DNA of 64,000 nt from CAZGAH01 sp964523295 (GCA_964523295.1 CAZGAH010000009.1:1-64000); one strand, 5' to 3'; shown: positions 9,516 through 18,792, counted from the stretch's first letter. Program-made: numbers and translations. The notes: generated by a model from the letters alone, not told the origin.

Positions 9516-10028
9516 ATGTCTTTGGAAATACTGACTTACCCGCATCCCGTTCTGGCCAGGAAAGCCGACCCGATTCCCACGATAACTCCTGACCTGGCTG
9601 CGCTCGTTGCCGATATGGCCGAGACAATGTACCAGAATAAAGGTATCGGCCTGGCGGCGCCGCAGATTGGCCGGTCCATCCAGCTGGTCATTATCGACCT
9701 GAGCGGACCGGAGCAACGCACCGGATTGACCCCCCTGATCAATCCGGTCATCACGCATAAAGAGGGCCTGGTGGAGTCCGACGAGGGCTGCCTCAGCCTG
9801 CCACACCTGCGCGGCGTGGTCTCTCGCGCGGAACGGGTGCAGGTGCAGGCCAAGGATTTGGAGGGGAAAGAAGTCACCATCGACGCGGACGGTCTTCTCG
9901 CCATCTGCCTGCAGCACGAGCTTGACCATCTCAATGGCAGGCTTCTGCTCGACCGGGTCAGCAGGCTCAAACGCTCGCTCTACGATAAAAAGGTCAGTAA
10001 ATGGTTGAAGCGCCGCCACGACGGCTGA
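9516..10028 (+). CDS. def: Peptide deformylase
   Basis: Removes the N-formyl group from new proteins. All three metal-site motifs are present in 170 residues: GIGLAAPQIG (motif 1), EGCLSLP (motif 2, cysteine ligand) and QHELDHLNG (motif 3, HExxH). Length is normal. The 143 bases before it hold nothing else convincing, and the ribosome site is weak. Its end overlaps the start of fmt by 28 bases, so the two are translationally coupled and act in sequence on formyl-methionine metabolism. Confidence 0.95.
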   Translation: MSLEILTYPHPVLARKADPIPTITPDLAALVADMAETMYQNKGIGLAAPQIGRSIQLVIIDLSGPEQRTGLTPLINPVITHKEGLVESDEGCLSLPHLRGVVSRAERVQVQAKDLEGKEVTIDADGLLAICLQHELDHLNGRLLLDRVSRLKRSLYDKKVSKWLKRRHDG

Positions 10029-10972
10029 GCGTCGTCTTCATGGGCACCCCGGCCTTTGCCGCGTCTATTCTGACCGATGTGCTGGAATGGCCGGAGGCCG
10101 AGGTCGTGGCCGTCTATACGCAGCCGGATCGTCCCGCCGGACGCGGACGCAGCCCCCGCGCCTCGCAGGTCAAACAACTGGCCATGGCGAGGCGGTTGCC
10201 GGTGTACCAACCGGAACGGCTGAACGTCGAGGCCGATATCGCCGCGCTGCGCGACTTTGCCCCGGACATGATCGTTGTCGCCGCCTACGGGCTGATTCTT
10301 CCGCAAGCCGTGCTGGATATACCGCGGCTGGGTTGTCTGAACGTCCACACCTCGCTGCTGCCTAAATACCGCGGCGCGGCGCCGATCCAGCGGGCGATTC
10401 TCGCCGGGGAGCACGTCACCGGCGTGACCATCATGAAAATGGATGCCGGCCTGGACACCGGCGACATCCTGCTCCAGCGGGCCGTGGGTATCGACATCGA
10501 CGATACGGCAGCGACGCTTCATGACGAACTTGCGCGTCTGGGGGGAGCGCTGCTCGTACAAGCGGCACAACGCTACGCGCGCGGTGAACTCACTTCGGTG
10601 CCCCAGGACCACAACCGGGCCAGTTATGCCCCAAAATTGACCAAGGAAGAAGGGCTGCTCGACTGTTCCCAGCCCGCACGCACCGTACATAACATCGTGC
10701 GCGCGCTGCACCCCTGGCCCGGAGCTTCGCTGCTCTGGGACGGACCAGGCAATCGCCGGATACGCATTACGCTCCAGCCCGGCCGCGTTGGTCCGGAATT
10801 GACGCAACCGACAGAACCCGGCACAATACTCGGGTTGCAGGACGGATTGCTGGCTATTGCTTGCGCCGACCGATCCTATCTGGTCCCGGAAGTGCTGCCG
10901 GAGGGAAAACGGCTCACCGGCGCGCGCGACTTCTGTAATGGTTACCTCTGCCGTTGCGATGAAAAAACATGA
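10001..10972 (+). CDS. fmt: Methionyl-tRNA formyltransferase
   Basis: Formylates initiator Met-tRNA using 10-formyl-tetrahydrofolate. The 323 residues show the N-terminal Rossmann-like start VVFMGTPAFAA and the formyl-transferase signature LNVHTSLLPKYRGAAPIQ with its catalytic histidine. The THF-site region GVTIMKMDAGLDTGDIL and the shorter C-terminal OB-like tRNA domain follow. The gene starts inside def and ends inside the DUF116 gene. Confidence 0.96.
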   Translation: MVEAPPRRLSVVFMGTPAFAASILTDVLEWPEAEVVAVYTQPDRPAGRGRSPRASQVKQLAMARRLPVYQPERLNVEADIAALRDFAPDMIVVAAYGLILPQAVLDIPRLGCLNVHTSLLPKYRGAAPIQRAILAGEHVTGVTIMKMDAGLDTGDILLQRAVGIDIDDTAATLHDELARLGGALLVQAAQRYARGELTSVPQDHNRASYAPKLTKEEGLLDCSQPARTVHNIVRALHPWPGASLLWDGPGNRRIRITLQPGRVGPELTQPTEPGTILGLQDGLLAIACADRSYLVPEVLPEGKRLTGARDFCNGYLCRCDEKT

Positions 10973-11810
10973 TAACCGCGGTCATGCGGACACAGCATCC
11001 ATTTTGAGCAGTAAACGCGACGTGCCGAACCTCTTCGAAAGCGATGCGCAGCCTTTTTCCCGCAAGCGCCTGTTCATTGGCCTGATTTCAGGAACCTGCC
11101 TTCTTGTCTGCCTGCTGCTCGTTCTCCTCTGGGTCGTTCCCTATATCGGCTTTCATGCCATTCATCCCGCAGCGCCTGCAATCATGGGCGCTGTTTTCCT
11201 GCTCGCCATCCTGCTGGTGGCCTGGGCCTGGCTCGGTCTGGTCCTGAGTATCCAGCTCGGTCGGCCCGTGCTCTTTTCGCCGCGCCTGCGCGGTCTGACC
11301 ATCAAGCTGTTCCTGCCGCTGATGACTCTGTTGGGACGTTTTCTCGGTATTTCCAAGGCTCGCATCCGCAGTTCATTCATCAAGGTGAACAATGAGCTGG
11401 TGCTCAGCGAGGCCAGGCGCTACCGCCCGGACCAGATTCTCCTGCTCATGCCCCATTGCCTGCAGAACAGCCATTGCGACATGCGCCTTACCTACGACAT
11501 CAACAATTGCAAGCGCTGCGGCAAGTGCGTCATCAAGGGTATCATCGAGCTGGCGGAGAAATACGGCGTGCACCTGGCTATCGCGACAGGCGGGACCATT
11601 GCCCGACGTATCGTGGTCCAGACCCGGCCCAAGGTCATTGTCGCCGTGGCCTGTGAACGCGATCTCGCCAGCGGCATCCAGGACACCTATCCCATCCCCG
11701 TCTACGGCGTGCTCAACGAACGCCCCCATGGCCCCTGCCTGGACACGAGCGTCAACCTTTTCAGTCTGGAACACGCGCTCCGCCGTTTCCTCGAACCCGG
11801 CGACCTGTGA
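10959..11810 (+). CDS. DUF116 membrane protein with iron-sulfur-like cysteine cluster
   Basis: A 283-residue protein of the DUF116 family with no known biochemical function. Two hydrophobic segments near residues 35-60 and 70-95 anchor it. The soluble part holds a cysteine-rich region, PHCLQNSHC followed by NNCKRCGKC, that could bind an Fe-S cluster or metal, then VAVACERDL. DUF116 proteins often follow def-fmt in Desulfovibrio. ATG 10959 overlaps fmt by 14 bases; ATG 10938 is an alternative start, and neither has a clear ribosome site. Confidence 0.82.
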   Translation: MKKHDNRGHADTASILSSKRDVPNLFESDAQPFSRKRLFIGLISGTCLLVCLLLVLLWVVPYIGFHAIHPAAPAIMGAVFLLAILLVAWAWLGLVLSIQLGRPVLFSPRLRGLTIKLFLPLMTLLGRFLGISKARIRSSFIKVNNELVLSEARRYRPDQILLLMPHCLQNSHCDMRLTYDINNCKRCGKCVIKGIIELAEKYGVHLAIATGGTIARRIVVQTRPKVIVAVACERDLASGIQDTYPIPVYGVLNERPHGPCLDTSVNLFSLEHALRRFLEPGDL

Positions 11811-12439
11811 TGTGGCCCCCTTTCATCAGACAGCGTAGCGGCCTCGTAAGGTGGGTTCGTTTTCATACCTCCGCTGCTCTTGCTTCCCGCATCCCTCGAT
11901 CGTCCGATGCGAACTCAAGCCGTAGAGGGCCAGCGACCTAGAATGGGCCAAAGTGAAGCTCGTCGGAGGGCGCCGGCTGTCTACGGCGTCGTCGCGTAGC
12001 TCCTCTTTCATGCCGCCTTTCCCATGAGGCAACCTCGGTATGCCTCATCTGGCGTGTGGTCGTCCAGGCTCGAGTGCGGGCGCACATGGTTATAGCGGTC
12101 AAGCCACGCGCCCAGCATAGCCTCGCCCGGTTACCGCTCTCGAATTCGTGCAAGTACACGCACTCGTACTAGAGCGTGCGCCAAAGCCTTTCGATGAAGA
12201 CGTTGTCCATCCAACGCCCCTTGCCGTCCATAGAGATGCGCACGCCCGCGTCTTTGAGCGCTTAGAAGGCTGTCTGAATTTTTTGGACCACTTCAACACG
12301 AAATATCGTTCAAAGGCCGACGCCGGTTCTTGTCCGTTGCGCGCTAAGCTGATATGAAGGGTTCAGGTTGCCAAGTCCTGACCTCAGGCCGTTGCGTGGC
12401 ACAAACGCTAACGAAGAAACCCGAGCCAAGGAGACAAAG
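11811..12439. other. Intergenic region with IS remnant and CBS-gene leader
   Basis: Apart from the transposase remnant at 12008-12299 no gene is supported. The flanking parts (11811-12007 and 12300-12439) probably include decayed IS sequence and the leader of the CBS gene. I found no clear terminal inverted repeats marking the element ends. Confidence 0.5.
12008..12299 (-). pseudogene. Degenerate IS3-family transposase (OrfB C-terminal fragment)
   Basis: Read on the minus strand, the fragment gives ISMDGKGRWMDNVFIERLWRTL, then YECVYLHEFESG, then in another frame AMLGAWLDRYNHVRPHSSL and TPDEAYRG. These are the last part of the DDE integrase core of IS3-type transposases, including the final catalytic Glu in FIERLW. 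It is broken by an in-frame TAG where a lysine codon is expected before YECVY, by an upstream TAA, and by a frameshift after FESGNRA. Only the C-terminal part remains, so it cannot be active. Confidence 0.85.
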
Positions 12440-12901
12440 ATGCGAGTCAAGGAAATGATGCGTACGGATGTGCTCACGGTCGGGCCGAAGACAGATATTG
12501 TTTCGATTATTTGTCTTCTGGTGCAGACACCGCTTCGCCTGGTATACGTGGTCGATGAGCAGCGCCGGTTGCTGGGGGTGATATCCAGTGTGGATCTGCT
12601 CAAGCAGATCGAACCGAGCTACCTCGACTCCAACCTGGCCGCCGCGCTTCCCGACGACTGGGAGCCGTCCAATCACTTTCTCGAAGAGAAGAAAAACGTT
12701 ACGGCCACCGAAATCATGCGGACAGAATTCGTGCCACTCAAACCCGATAGCACTTTCCCCCGGGCCGATTGCCTGCTCCGGGAAAAAGGCATCAACACGC
12801 TGCCTGTTGTCGACGACTCCGGCCGGCTGCTCGGAGAGATCGGGCGCTGGCACGCCCTGCGGCATCTGGTCCGAGTCTTCAATCTGTGCGGCGAGGCGTG
12901 A
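12440..12901 (+). CDS. CBS-domain pair protein
   Basis: A stand-alone protein of 153 residues made of two CBS domains, which usually bind adenosine nucleotides as a sensor module. The first starts MRVKEMMRTDVLTVGPKTDI and the second starts around VTATEIMRTEFVPL, each followed by the family's VVDE/VVDD and a glycine-rich turn. ATG 12440 has AAGGAG six bases upstream; a longer in-frame start at 12368 lacks support. Its target is unknown. Neighbours are an IS remnant upstream and trmL downstream, so no operon context helps. Confidence 0.85.
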   Translation: MRVKEMMRTDVLTVGPKTDIVSIICLLVQTPLRLVYVVDEQRRLLGVISSVDLLKQIEPSYLDSNLAAALPDDWEPSNHFLEEKKNVTATEIMRTEFVPLKPDSTFPRADCLLREKGINTLPVVDDSGRLLGEIGRWHALRHLVRVFNLCGEA

Positions 12902-12951
12902 ATCTGTCCCCCCCTCCCGGCAGGCTTTTTTCCAGGCAGGCTGGATGACCG

Positions 12952-12990
12952 GCTTTCGGCTGGAACGGTCCATCCGTTCCGGCCGAAAGC
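12952..12990. other. Strong 15-bp hairpin downstream of CBS gene
   Basis: GCTTTCGGCTGGAAC (12952-12966) pairs with GTTCCGGCCGAAAGC (12976-12990) with one G-T wobble and a nine-base loop. There is no T-run after either arm, so it is not a textbook intrinsic terminator. It may act as a 3' processing or stability element for the CBS mRNA. The rest of 12902-13244 holds nothing I can identify. Confidence 0.6.
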
Positions 12991-13244
12991 ATTTCCCCGT
13001 GCTTCTCGCGAAATGCTCTTTCGCCGCTTCCCCCCTTGCTTTCAGACGCGTCGTATGACAGCCCTCTGGCGCTTCGGACATCTGGACCTTCGTCCGAAAA
13101 CAGGGTATATCTCCAAAACAGGACACATTGAACCGAGCGGGCGACGTAGACGGCGTTTTTTCCAGGACTCACCTTGCGGAGCAAGCCCGTCCGAATACCG
13201 CTTGCCTGGCGAGGCTGCAGAACAGCCTTACCGATCACGCCATT

Positions 13245-13706
13245 ATGCATCTGGTACTGTACGAACCCGAAATTCCGCCCAACACAGGCAATATCGCCAG
13301 ATTATGCGCGGCAACGCAGACGCGACTGCATCTGGTCGAACCGCTCGGGTTCAGCCTGGACGACCGTTACCTGCGACGCGCCGGCCTCGATTATTGGCCG
13401 CATGTCTCGATTGCCGTCTGGTCGGACTGGGAGGCCTTTGCCGCGTCGGCCAAGGCCATTCGCGGGCGGCTGGTACTGACCAGCAGCAAAACCTCCATGC
13501 CCTACCATGAATTTGCCTTTGAGCCCGGAGATTTCATCGTGCTTGGTCCGGAAACCAGAGGCTTGCCTTCGGAAATCCTCTCTTTGTCGCCGCATTGCGT
13601 GCGCATCCCGATCTGGGGACAGGTCCGGAGCCTGAACCTCGCCACCTCGGCCGGAATTCTGCTCTACGAGGCCTTGAGGCAGACGGGCGGCCTGGCGGAC
13701 AAATAA
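13245..13706 (+). CDS. trmL: tRNA (cytidine/uridine-34 2'-O)-methyltransferase TrmL
   Basis: SPOUT-class methyltransferase that 2'-O-methylates the wobble base of certain tRNA-Leu species. The 153 residues match TrmL length. The opening VLYEPEIPPNTGNIARLCAA, the middle LGPETRGLP and the C-terminal trefoil-knot motif IPIWGQVRSLNLATSAGILLYEAL are all present. The start ATG 13245 begins the conserved sequence; an open frame extends upstream to 13128 but is not conserved in character. It is convergent with rarA, with 94 bases between. Confidence 0.93.
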   Translation: MHLVLYEPEIPPNTGNIARLCAATQTRLHLVEPLGFSLDDRYLRRAGLDYWPHVSIAVWSDWEAFAASAKAIRGRLVLTSSKTSMPYHEFAFEPGDFIVLGPETRGLPSEILSLSPHCVRIPIWGQVRSLNLATSAGILLYEALRQTGGLADK

Positions 13707-13800
13707 CCTGTCGGAAGTCACGTGCTTTCGGGTACCGGAAATCCGCGAGTCGAGTTTTCCGTCACGCCGCGCCGACGCCATTCAGCCCGGAAACACGACG

Positions 13801-15018
13801 TTATGGCTTCTTTTTTGCGCCCAGGCTTTTCCACCAGGCCGAGAGCCTGCGTTCCAGACCTTGATCTTTGGGATGATAAAATCGCCGGTCGGCGATTTCA
13901 GGGGGCAGATACTCCTGCTCGATCCAGGCTCCGGGGTAATTATGGGGATATCGGTAGCCCTTGCCGAACCCCCACTCTTTCTGGAGCTTGGAGGACGGAT
14001 TCCGCAGGTGCAGGGGCACGGGATGCGGACCTTGCAGGCGGATTTCTTTCTGTGCCGAGAGATAGGCGGCGTACGTCGAATTGCTCTTGTGCGCCAGGGC
14101 CAGATAAACGCAGGTCTCTGCCAGAGGAATGAAGCCTTCGGGCATTCCGACGAATTCGACGGCGTGCTGGCAGGCCACCGCCACGGGCAGGGCCATGGGA
14201 TCGGCCAGGCCGACGTCTTCGGAGGCGGCCAGGATCAGCCGCCGACAGATGAACCGCGGATCTTCGCCGGCCTCGAGCATACAGGCCAGGTAGTACACGG
14301 CGGCGTCGGGATCGCTGCCGCGGATGGACTTGATGAGCGCGGAAACGAGTTCGTAGTGGCTGTCGCCTTCGCGATCGTGCCGCAAAACTACTTCCGGCAG
14401 AGCCAGCTTCAGCTCCTCGGGCTGGCGTTTCTCCGGCGGCAGAGCGGCCGCGTACTCGATGAGGTTGAGCAGGGTCCGGGCGTCGCCGTGGGCCATGGCG
14501 ACCATATAATCGAGGGCCTGATCGTCAAAGGCCGTTTCCATGCTCTGGGCCCCGCGTTTGCCCAGTTGCAGCAGTTCTTCCCGACTCAATGGTCTCATGC
14601 GCAGGACGTGCATCCGGGAGAGCAGCTGACGGGTAACGCTGAAAGAGGGGTTTTCGGTCGTGGTGGCCAGCAAGGTGATTTCGCCGCTTTCCAGCAGGGG
14701 CAGAAAGAAATCCTGCTGCGCCTTGGAGAAACGATGGAGTTCGTCGAGAATGAGAATTTCTACGCCGGCAAGCTGGCGGCGCAGGCGCTGTAACCCGGCT
14801 TCCGGTGCGGAGACCCGCAGATACGGCACGTTGCGCGCCTTGGCCAGCAACAGCGCGAACGTGGACTTGCCGCAGCCCGGCGGACCGAAGAGCAGCAGAC
14901 TGGGCAGCCGCCTGGCCTGGATAAAGGTATCCAGACGCCGACGCAAATGTGACTGACCGACGAACTCCTCGATGGTCTCGGGTCGAATGCGATGCGCGAG
15001 GGGTTCCAGGATCGACAT
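13801..15018 (-). CDS. rarA: Replication-associated recombination protein A (AAA+ ATPase)
   Basis: RarA/MgsA clamp-loader-like ATPase acting at stalled forks, 405 residues. It starts with the family sequence LAHRIRPETIEEFVGQSHL, followed by Walker A GPPGCGKST, Walker B LILDELHRF and sensor 1 TTENPSF. The C-terminal half has GSDPDAAVYYLACMLEAGEDP and ends with YRYPHNYPGAWIEQEYLP, all typical. The start at 15018 follows AAGGAG nine bases upstream. It lies directly downstream of the rsmE remnant on the same strand. Confidence 0.95.
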   Translation of the reverse strand: MSILEPLAHRIRPETIEEFVGQSHLRRRLDTFIQARRLPSLLLFGPPGCGKSTFALLLAKARNVPYLRVSAPEAGLQRLRRQLAGVEILILDELHRFSKAQQDFFLPLLESGEITLLATTTENPSFSVTRQLLSRMHVLRMRPLSREELLQLGKRGAQSMETAFDDQALDYMVAMAHGDARTLLNLIEYAAALPPEKRQPEELKLALPEVVLRHDREGDSHYELVSALIKSIRGSDPDAAVYYLACMLEAGEDPRFICRRLILAASEDVGLADPMALPVAVACQHAVEFVGMPEGFIPLAETCVYLALAHKSNSTYAAYLSAQKEIRLQGPHPVPLHLRNPSSKLQKEWGFGKGYRYPHNYPGAWIEQEYLPPEIADRRFYHPKDQGLERRLSAWWKSLGAKKKP

Positions 15019-15041
15019 GGCGGGAATTCTCCTTGCGTGGA

Positions 15042-15699
15042 CTACTGTTGGCCGGCCCACCAGCGCAGACCGAGGCAGAGCAGCGCAGCGGTTTCCCAGC
15101 GCAGGATGCGCTGACCCAGGTTCACGGCGATGAAACCGGCCGCGTGCAGCGCCTCGCGCTCGCTCGTGGCGAATCCGCCCTCCGGCCCGAGCACGAAAAC
15201 CGCGGTACCGGGAGCGCCCGCAGTGGACATATCCAGGGGGCGGGCCTGTTCACCATCTTCCAGAAGAACGTATCGTCCCTCGCAGGCGGCGGCCTGCTCT
15301 GTCAGCTGCGTCAGCCCTCCGGGGAGGCAGCGCAGTTCCGGAAGCCAGGCGGCGCCGGATTGTTTGGCCCCGGCGATACATTGGGCCTGCCAGTGTTCCT
15401 TGACTTCCTCTGGAAGCTGCCCCTGGCTGCGTTCTGCTTGCCAGAACCAGACCCCAGCCGTCTCCAGTTCCACGGCTTTTTCCAACAGCCAGCTGCGACG
15501 CAAGGCCTTGGTCCAGGCCAGAGCCAGGATACTGCGTACGCGGGGTTGCGGCTGAACGGTCACTTTGCCCGTCGAAAAGGCGTACGTTGTCGCCAACGCG
15601 CGTTCGCAACACGGAGAGCAAGTGATGCGCCTCGCTGCCGACAAGTTCGACCTCCGACGAGGCAGGCCAGGCCTCGGGAGCGAGATGGCACGATTTCAC
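15042..15699 (-). pseudogene. rsmE: 16S rRNA (uracil1498-N3)-methyltransferase RsmE, frame-disrupted
   Basis: The N-terminal PUA-like part is read from GTG 15699 (GSEAHHLLSVLRTRVGDNVRLFDG). The SPOUT catalytic part is read in another frame, starting near VQPQPRVRSILALAWTKAL and holding VLGPEGGF and LRWETAALLCLGL. The two join near 15560. Added together they give about 218 residues, whereas the family is usually about 240-250. This suggests loss of about 25 codons plus a frameshift rather than a single-base slip. It could be a true loss-of-function deletion or an assembly error. Confidence 0.75.
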
Positions 15700-15806
15700 A
15701 GGGTATTACTCATGCCGGCAAGCAGGCTACGCCGCAGGGTAGCGCCGAGCGGTCGCCCGCGCGGACAGGCCTGCGTACCGGACAGATTCGGCAGCTTGCC
15801 CATGGC

Positions 15807-16901
15807 CTATCGCGACGGCGCGACGACCTGACGCGCCGTACCCTGACGAAAAAACGGCAATTCGGTACGTACGGCAGACAGACGCGTGCGCGGCGTCTGA
15901 ATCAGAAATTCCGCCCCCCCGGCACAATCCGCGCGCACGAACGCCAGGGCAATCGCGTGCCCCAGGGAAGGACCGAAGGATTCGCTCGTCACGCGCCCCA
16001 CGGTTTCGCCCGACGGCAGCAGCACCGCATCCCCTGTGCGCGGGCTGCGGCGATCGTTCACGCTCAAGGCGACAAGCCGCTCGGTAATCCGCCGGTCGCC
16101 CCCCCTGCCCGGGTATTCGGCCGACGAGGTGAGCAGGCCGGCATAACCGGCCTCGGCCGGCGTATGCACTTCGTCGAGTTCGTGCCCGTACAAGGGGTAG
16201 CCCATCTCCAGGCGCAGGGTATCCCGTGCCCCCAGTCCGGCGGGCTTGACGCGCTCGTCGGCCAGACAGGCGTTCCAGACCTCTAACGCTTTGTCGGCCG
16301 GAGTATACAGCTCGTATCCAAGTTCGCCGGTATATCCGGTGCGACTGACCAGAACGGGCGCGCCGGCAAATTCGGTTTTCCGAAAGGCGAAGTAGGAGAG
16401 GTCTCTGAATTCCGCGGCCAGGGCCTTTTCAAGCACGCTCAGCGACTGCGGCCCCTGCAGATCGATCTTGGCCGTATCCGCGGAAACATCCTCCAGGTGA
16501 AGTTCTGGCGGCAGGAGCGCGGCGATGCGTGCGTAATCGCCAGCCGCGCAGGCGGCGTTCACCACGAGCATGTAGCTGTCGACGCCCAGACAATAGATGA
16601 TGAGGTCGTCAAGCACGCCCCCCTGATCATTGAGCAGAAATCCATACCGGCAGCGTCCCGGCGGCAGGGTTTCCAGATTGTGAGCCACGATGCGGGACAA
16701 GGCCTGACGGGCGCCCTTTCCGGATAGCAGGAACTCACCCATGTGGCCGATATCGAACACCGCGGCCATGGTCCGCGTCTGTTGGTGCTCGACGAGGATG
16801 GATTCATACTGGACGGGCATATCCCAGCCCGCGAAGGGGGTCATCCGGGCACCATGCGCGACATGCCAGTCATGCAGCGGCGTTGTGAACAGCGCGGCCA
16901 T
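15807..16901 (-). CDS. gcvT: Glycine cleavage system T protein (aminomethyltransferase)
   Basis: Moves the methylene group from lipoyl-bound aminomethyl on the H protein to tetrahydrofolate, releasing ammonia. The 364 residues start FTTPLHDWHVAHGARMTPF and contain the folate-site SRTGYTGELGYELY, the core GLGARDTLRLEMGYPLYGHE and the C-terminal barrel VGRVTSESFGPSLGHAIALAF. ATG 16901 is chosen because GGAGGT lies seven bases upstream. No gcvH or gcvP is in the window. The next gene upstream on the same strand is the unknown 581-residue protein. Confidence 0.94.
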   Translation of the reverse strand: MAALFTTPLHDWHVAHGARMTPFAGWDMPVQYESILVEHQQTRTMAAVFDIGHMGEFLLSGKGARQALSRIVAHNLETLPPGRCRYGFLLNDQGGVLDDLIIYCLGVDSYMLVVNAACAAGDYARIAALLPPELHLEDVSADTAKIDLQGPQSLSVLEKALAAEFRDLSYFAFRKTEFAGAPVLVSRTGYTGELGYELYTPADKALEVWNACLADERVKPAGLGARDTLRLEMGYPLYGHELDEVHTPAEAGYAGLLTSSAEYPGRGGDRRITERLVALSVNDRRSPRTGDAVLLPSGETVGRVTSESFGPSLGHAIALAFVRADCAGGAEFLIQTPRTRLSAVRTELPFFRQGTARQVVAPSR

Positions 16902-16957
16902 ACGCGATACCTCCGTATCCGATGCGTACAGGTTGAAAAAGCTCTCCCGGCGTAGCC

Positions 16958-18703
16958 TCATCCGGCCTTGAGGAGCGAATCCCCGGAGGGCTCGCTCCTG
17001 GCCTTGCGAATTGCCTTGAAGTCGTCAACCAGCGAGACGAGCTTTCGGTATTGCTTTTTAATATCCATTCCGTAGCTCGTCAGGTCGTTATCACGTTTTT
17101 GAATATAATTTTTCAGCAAATAATTATCATTCATGATTTTTTCACCAAAGAAAATAACATTCCCAACGAGTTCATCGAAATAATTGACAATCTCGAATTT
17201 CAAATCATGCATGACCTCGGTGATATTTTCGAGCAATTCGCGATAGGAAAATTGTTTCCCCTTTTTTCCGCTGGAAACGGCGTCCTCGATCCGTTTCACC
17301 TTTCGGGCTTGATGGATATAGCAGTATTTGATCCAGACCTCCTGGTGCAGTTCATGAAAATCCTGGAAAATATCGTAATTGTCGGGATTGAGCAGGTAAT
17401 TGTCCAGGACCAGGGCGATCTTGGCAAAGAAATCATCCGTATAGGTGATGATGCGATGCTGATGCTTGGACAGCCAGGCGTAGAGAAATTTGAGCCGTTT
17501 TTCGACGGTGTCCGTATTTTCCACAACCTCGTAGCGCTTGAAAATGATACGCCCCGTATATTCGCCGCGGACGATGTCATTCAACCGCAAAAACATATTG
17601 TACGTATCTTTGATGATATTGCACTGCTGCAGAATCTGACCGGTGAGCGGGTGAATGACTTCCTGGCTCTCCACGGAAAGCGCCCTGGACTCATGGACGT
17701 TGTGGGGGTTGTATTTGTGCTGCCGATAGCGCACGCGCAGAATGACAACGCGTCGGTCGGGGTCCACGAAGTACCCTCCGGACTCAAGTTGCCGGATGAT
17801 ATCTTTCTGCTCTTTCTCCACCCGAACCAGCGCTATTTTTTCCACGCGGGGATAAATTTTCAATTGTGGGTCGGTGTACAGGGTCGTCAGTGTCCGATCG
17901 GACTGGCCGAGCACCTTGATGAGAAAAGGCTCCCCCAGCTTATGCAGCCGCCGGGCAAAGAGCGCGCTGGAGGTACGGCGTTCGGAGACAATGGGAAAAC
18001 CATACAGTTCCATGAGAAACTGATACACAAACGCGCGGTTGCGCTCGTAGAGTTCGTTGTCGCCGACCGTAAACTTGCCGATGCGCATCCCGAAGCGTTT
18101 CAGCTCGGAATCGAGATCCGACGGAAACGATGCGTATACGCCGGCAAGATAAAAATTCCCCATATCGTTCATGGCCAGCACATGCGCCCGATCGAGCTGC
18201 AACAGGCTGGGCATGAGGTCGGCGTAGTAATGCAGATCGGTGAGGTCGTGACCGGAGAAGCTTTCCTTGAACTCCTCCTGGCAATGCTTGGGGAGCCGGT
18301 TGAGGAAGGTCTGGACGTTGCGGGGGTGTCCGGATTGATTGCGAGCGCCGGACTCGGCGTGTTCTCCCCCGGTTACTACCCCCGGAGAGAGGATGTCGAA
18401 CTGGAATATCTCCTGAAACGACTTGAGCTGCCGCGGCAACGCCAGCATACTGAATCCCGGAAGCTCGGTATATTCGAAAGGGTCGCATTCAAACGAAGGT
18501 AAAAGCTCGCGCGACTCGACCAGCGGATAATCCGAATACTCAAAATAGGGCTTGAGCAGGCACTGCCGAATGTGTATCCGGTCCAGAAACTGCCGCAGAT
18601 GTCGCAGCGAGCGCACCAGCGGAGGAAACGGCACGGTTATACCGCCATCGCCGCCTTCTTCACGCTGCGTGAATGCGTTCTGCCATCCGATAGTCTCTGC
18701 CAT
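16958..18703 (-). CDS. Large conserved-looking protein of unknown function
   Basis: I do not recognise this 581-residue protein. It has no signal peptide or membrane segment. The first 120 residues are acidic and proline-containing; the rest is rich in charged and aromatic residues, such as YFVDPDRRVVILRVRYRQHKYNPHN, with long helical stretches near the end that may be coiled coil. Codon use in 17.0-17.7 kb is more AT-rich than the neighbours. The start ATG 18703 follows GAGGAA; ATG 18784 is possible but would lie almost on the likely transcription start. It is probably co-transcribed with gcvT 56 bases downstream. Function cannot be given. Confidence 0.75.
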   Translation of the reverse strand: MAETIGWQNAFTQREEGGDGGITVPFPPLVRSLRHLRQFLDRIHIRQCLLKPYFEYSDYPLVESRELLPSFECDPFEYTELPGFSMLALPRQLKSFQEIFQFDILSPGVVTGGEHAESGARNQSGHPRNVQTFLNRLPKHCQEEFKESFSGHDLTDLHYYADLMPSLLQLDRAHVLAMNDMGNFYLAGVYASFPSDLDSELKRFGMRIGKFTVGDNELYERNRAFVYQFLMELYGFPIVSERRTSSALFARRLHKLGEPFLIKVLGQSDRTLTTLYTDPQLKIYPRVEKIALVRVEKEQKDIIRQLESGGYFVDPDRRVVILRVRYRQHKYNPHNVHESRALSVESQEVIHPLTGQILQQCNIIKDTYNMFLRLNDIVRGEYTGRIIFKRYEVVENTDTVEKRLKFLYAWLSKHQHRIITYTDDFFAKIALVLDNYLLNPDNYDIFQDFHELHQEVWIKYCYIHQARKVKRIEDAVSSGKKGKQFSYRELLENITEVMHDLKFEIVNYFDELVGNVIFFGEKIMNDNYLLKNYIQKRDNDLTSYGMDIKKQYRKLVSLVDDFKAIRKARSEPSGDSLLKAG

Positions 18704-18792
18704 CTCTTCCTCGCGTACACCCGCGCCGCACCCGACAGCCCGCAGGCATTGCCGGATGAGGCCTTGAACTTCGGTCCATCGCAAAGTTTATC

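Noticed and set aside
17051..18502. 483-residue plus-strand open frame
   Set aside because: Antisense to the 581-residue gene, which has a promoter, a ribosome site and better composition. The minus-strand reading is preferred, though neither matches a known family.
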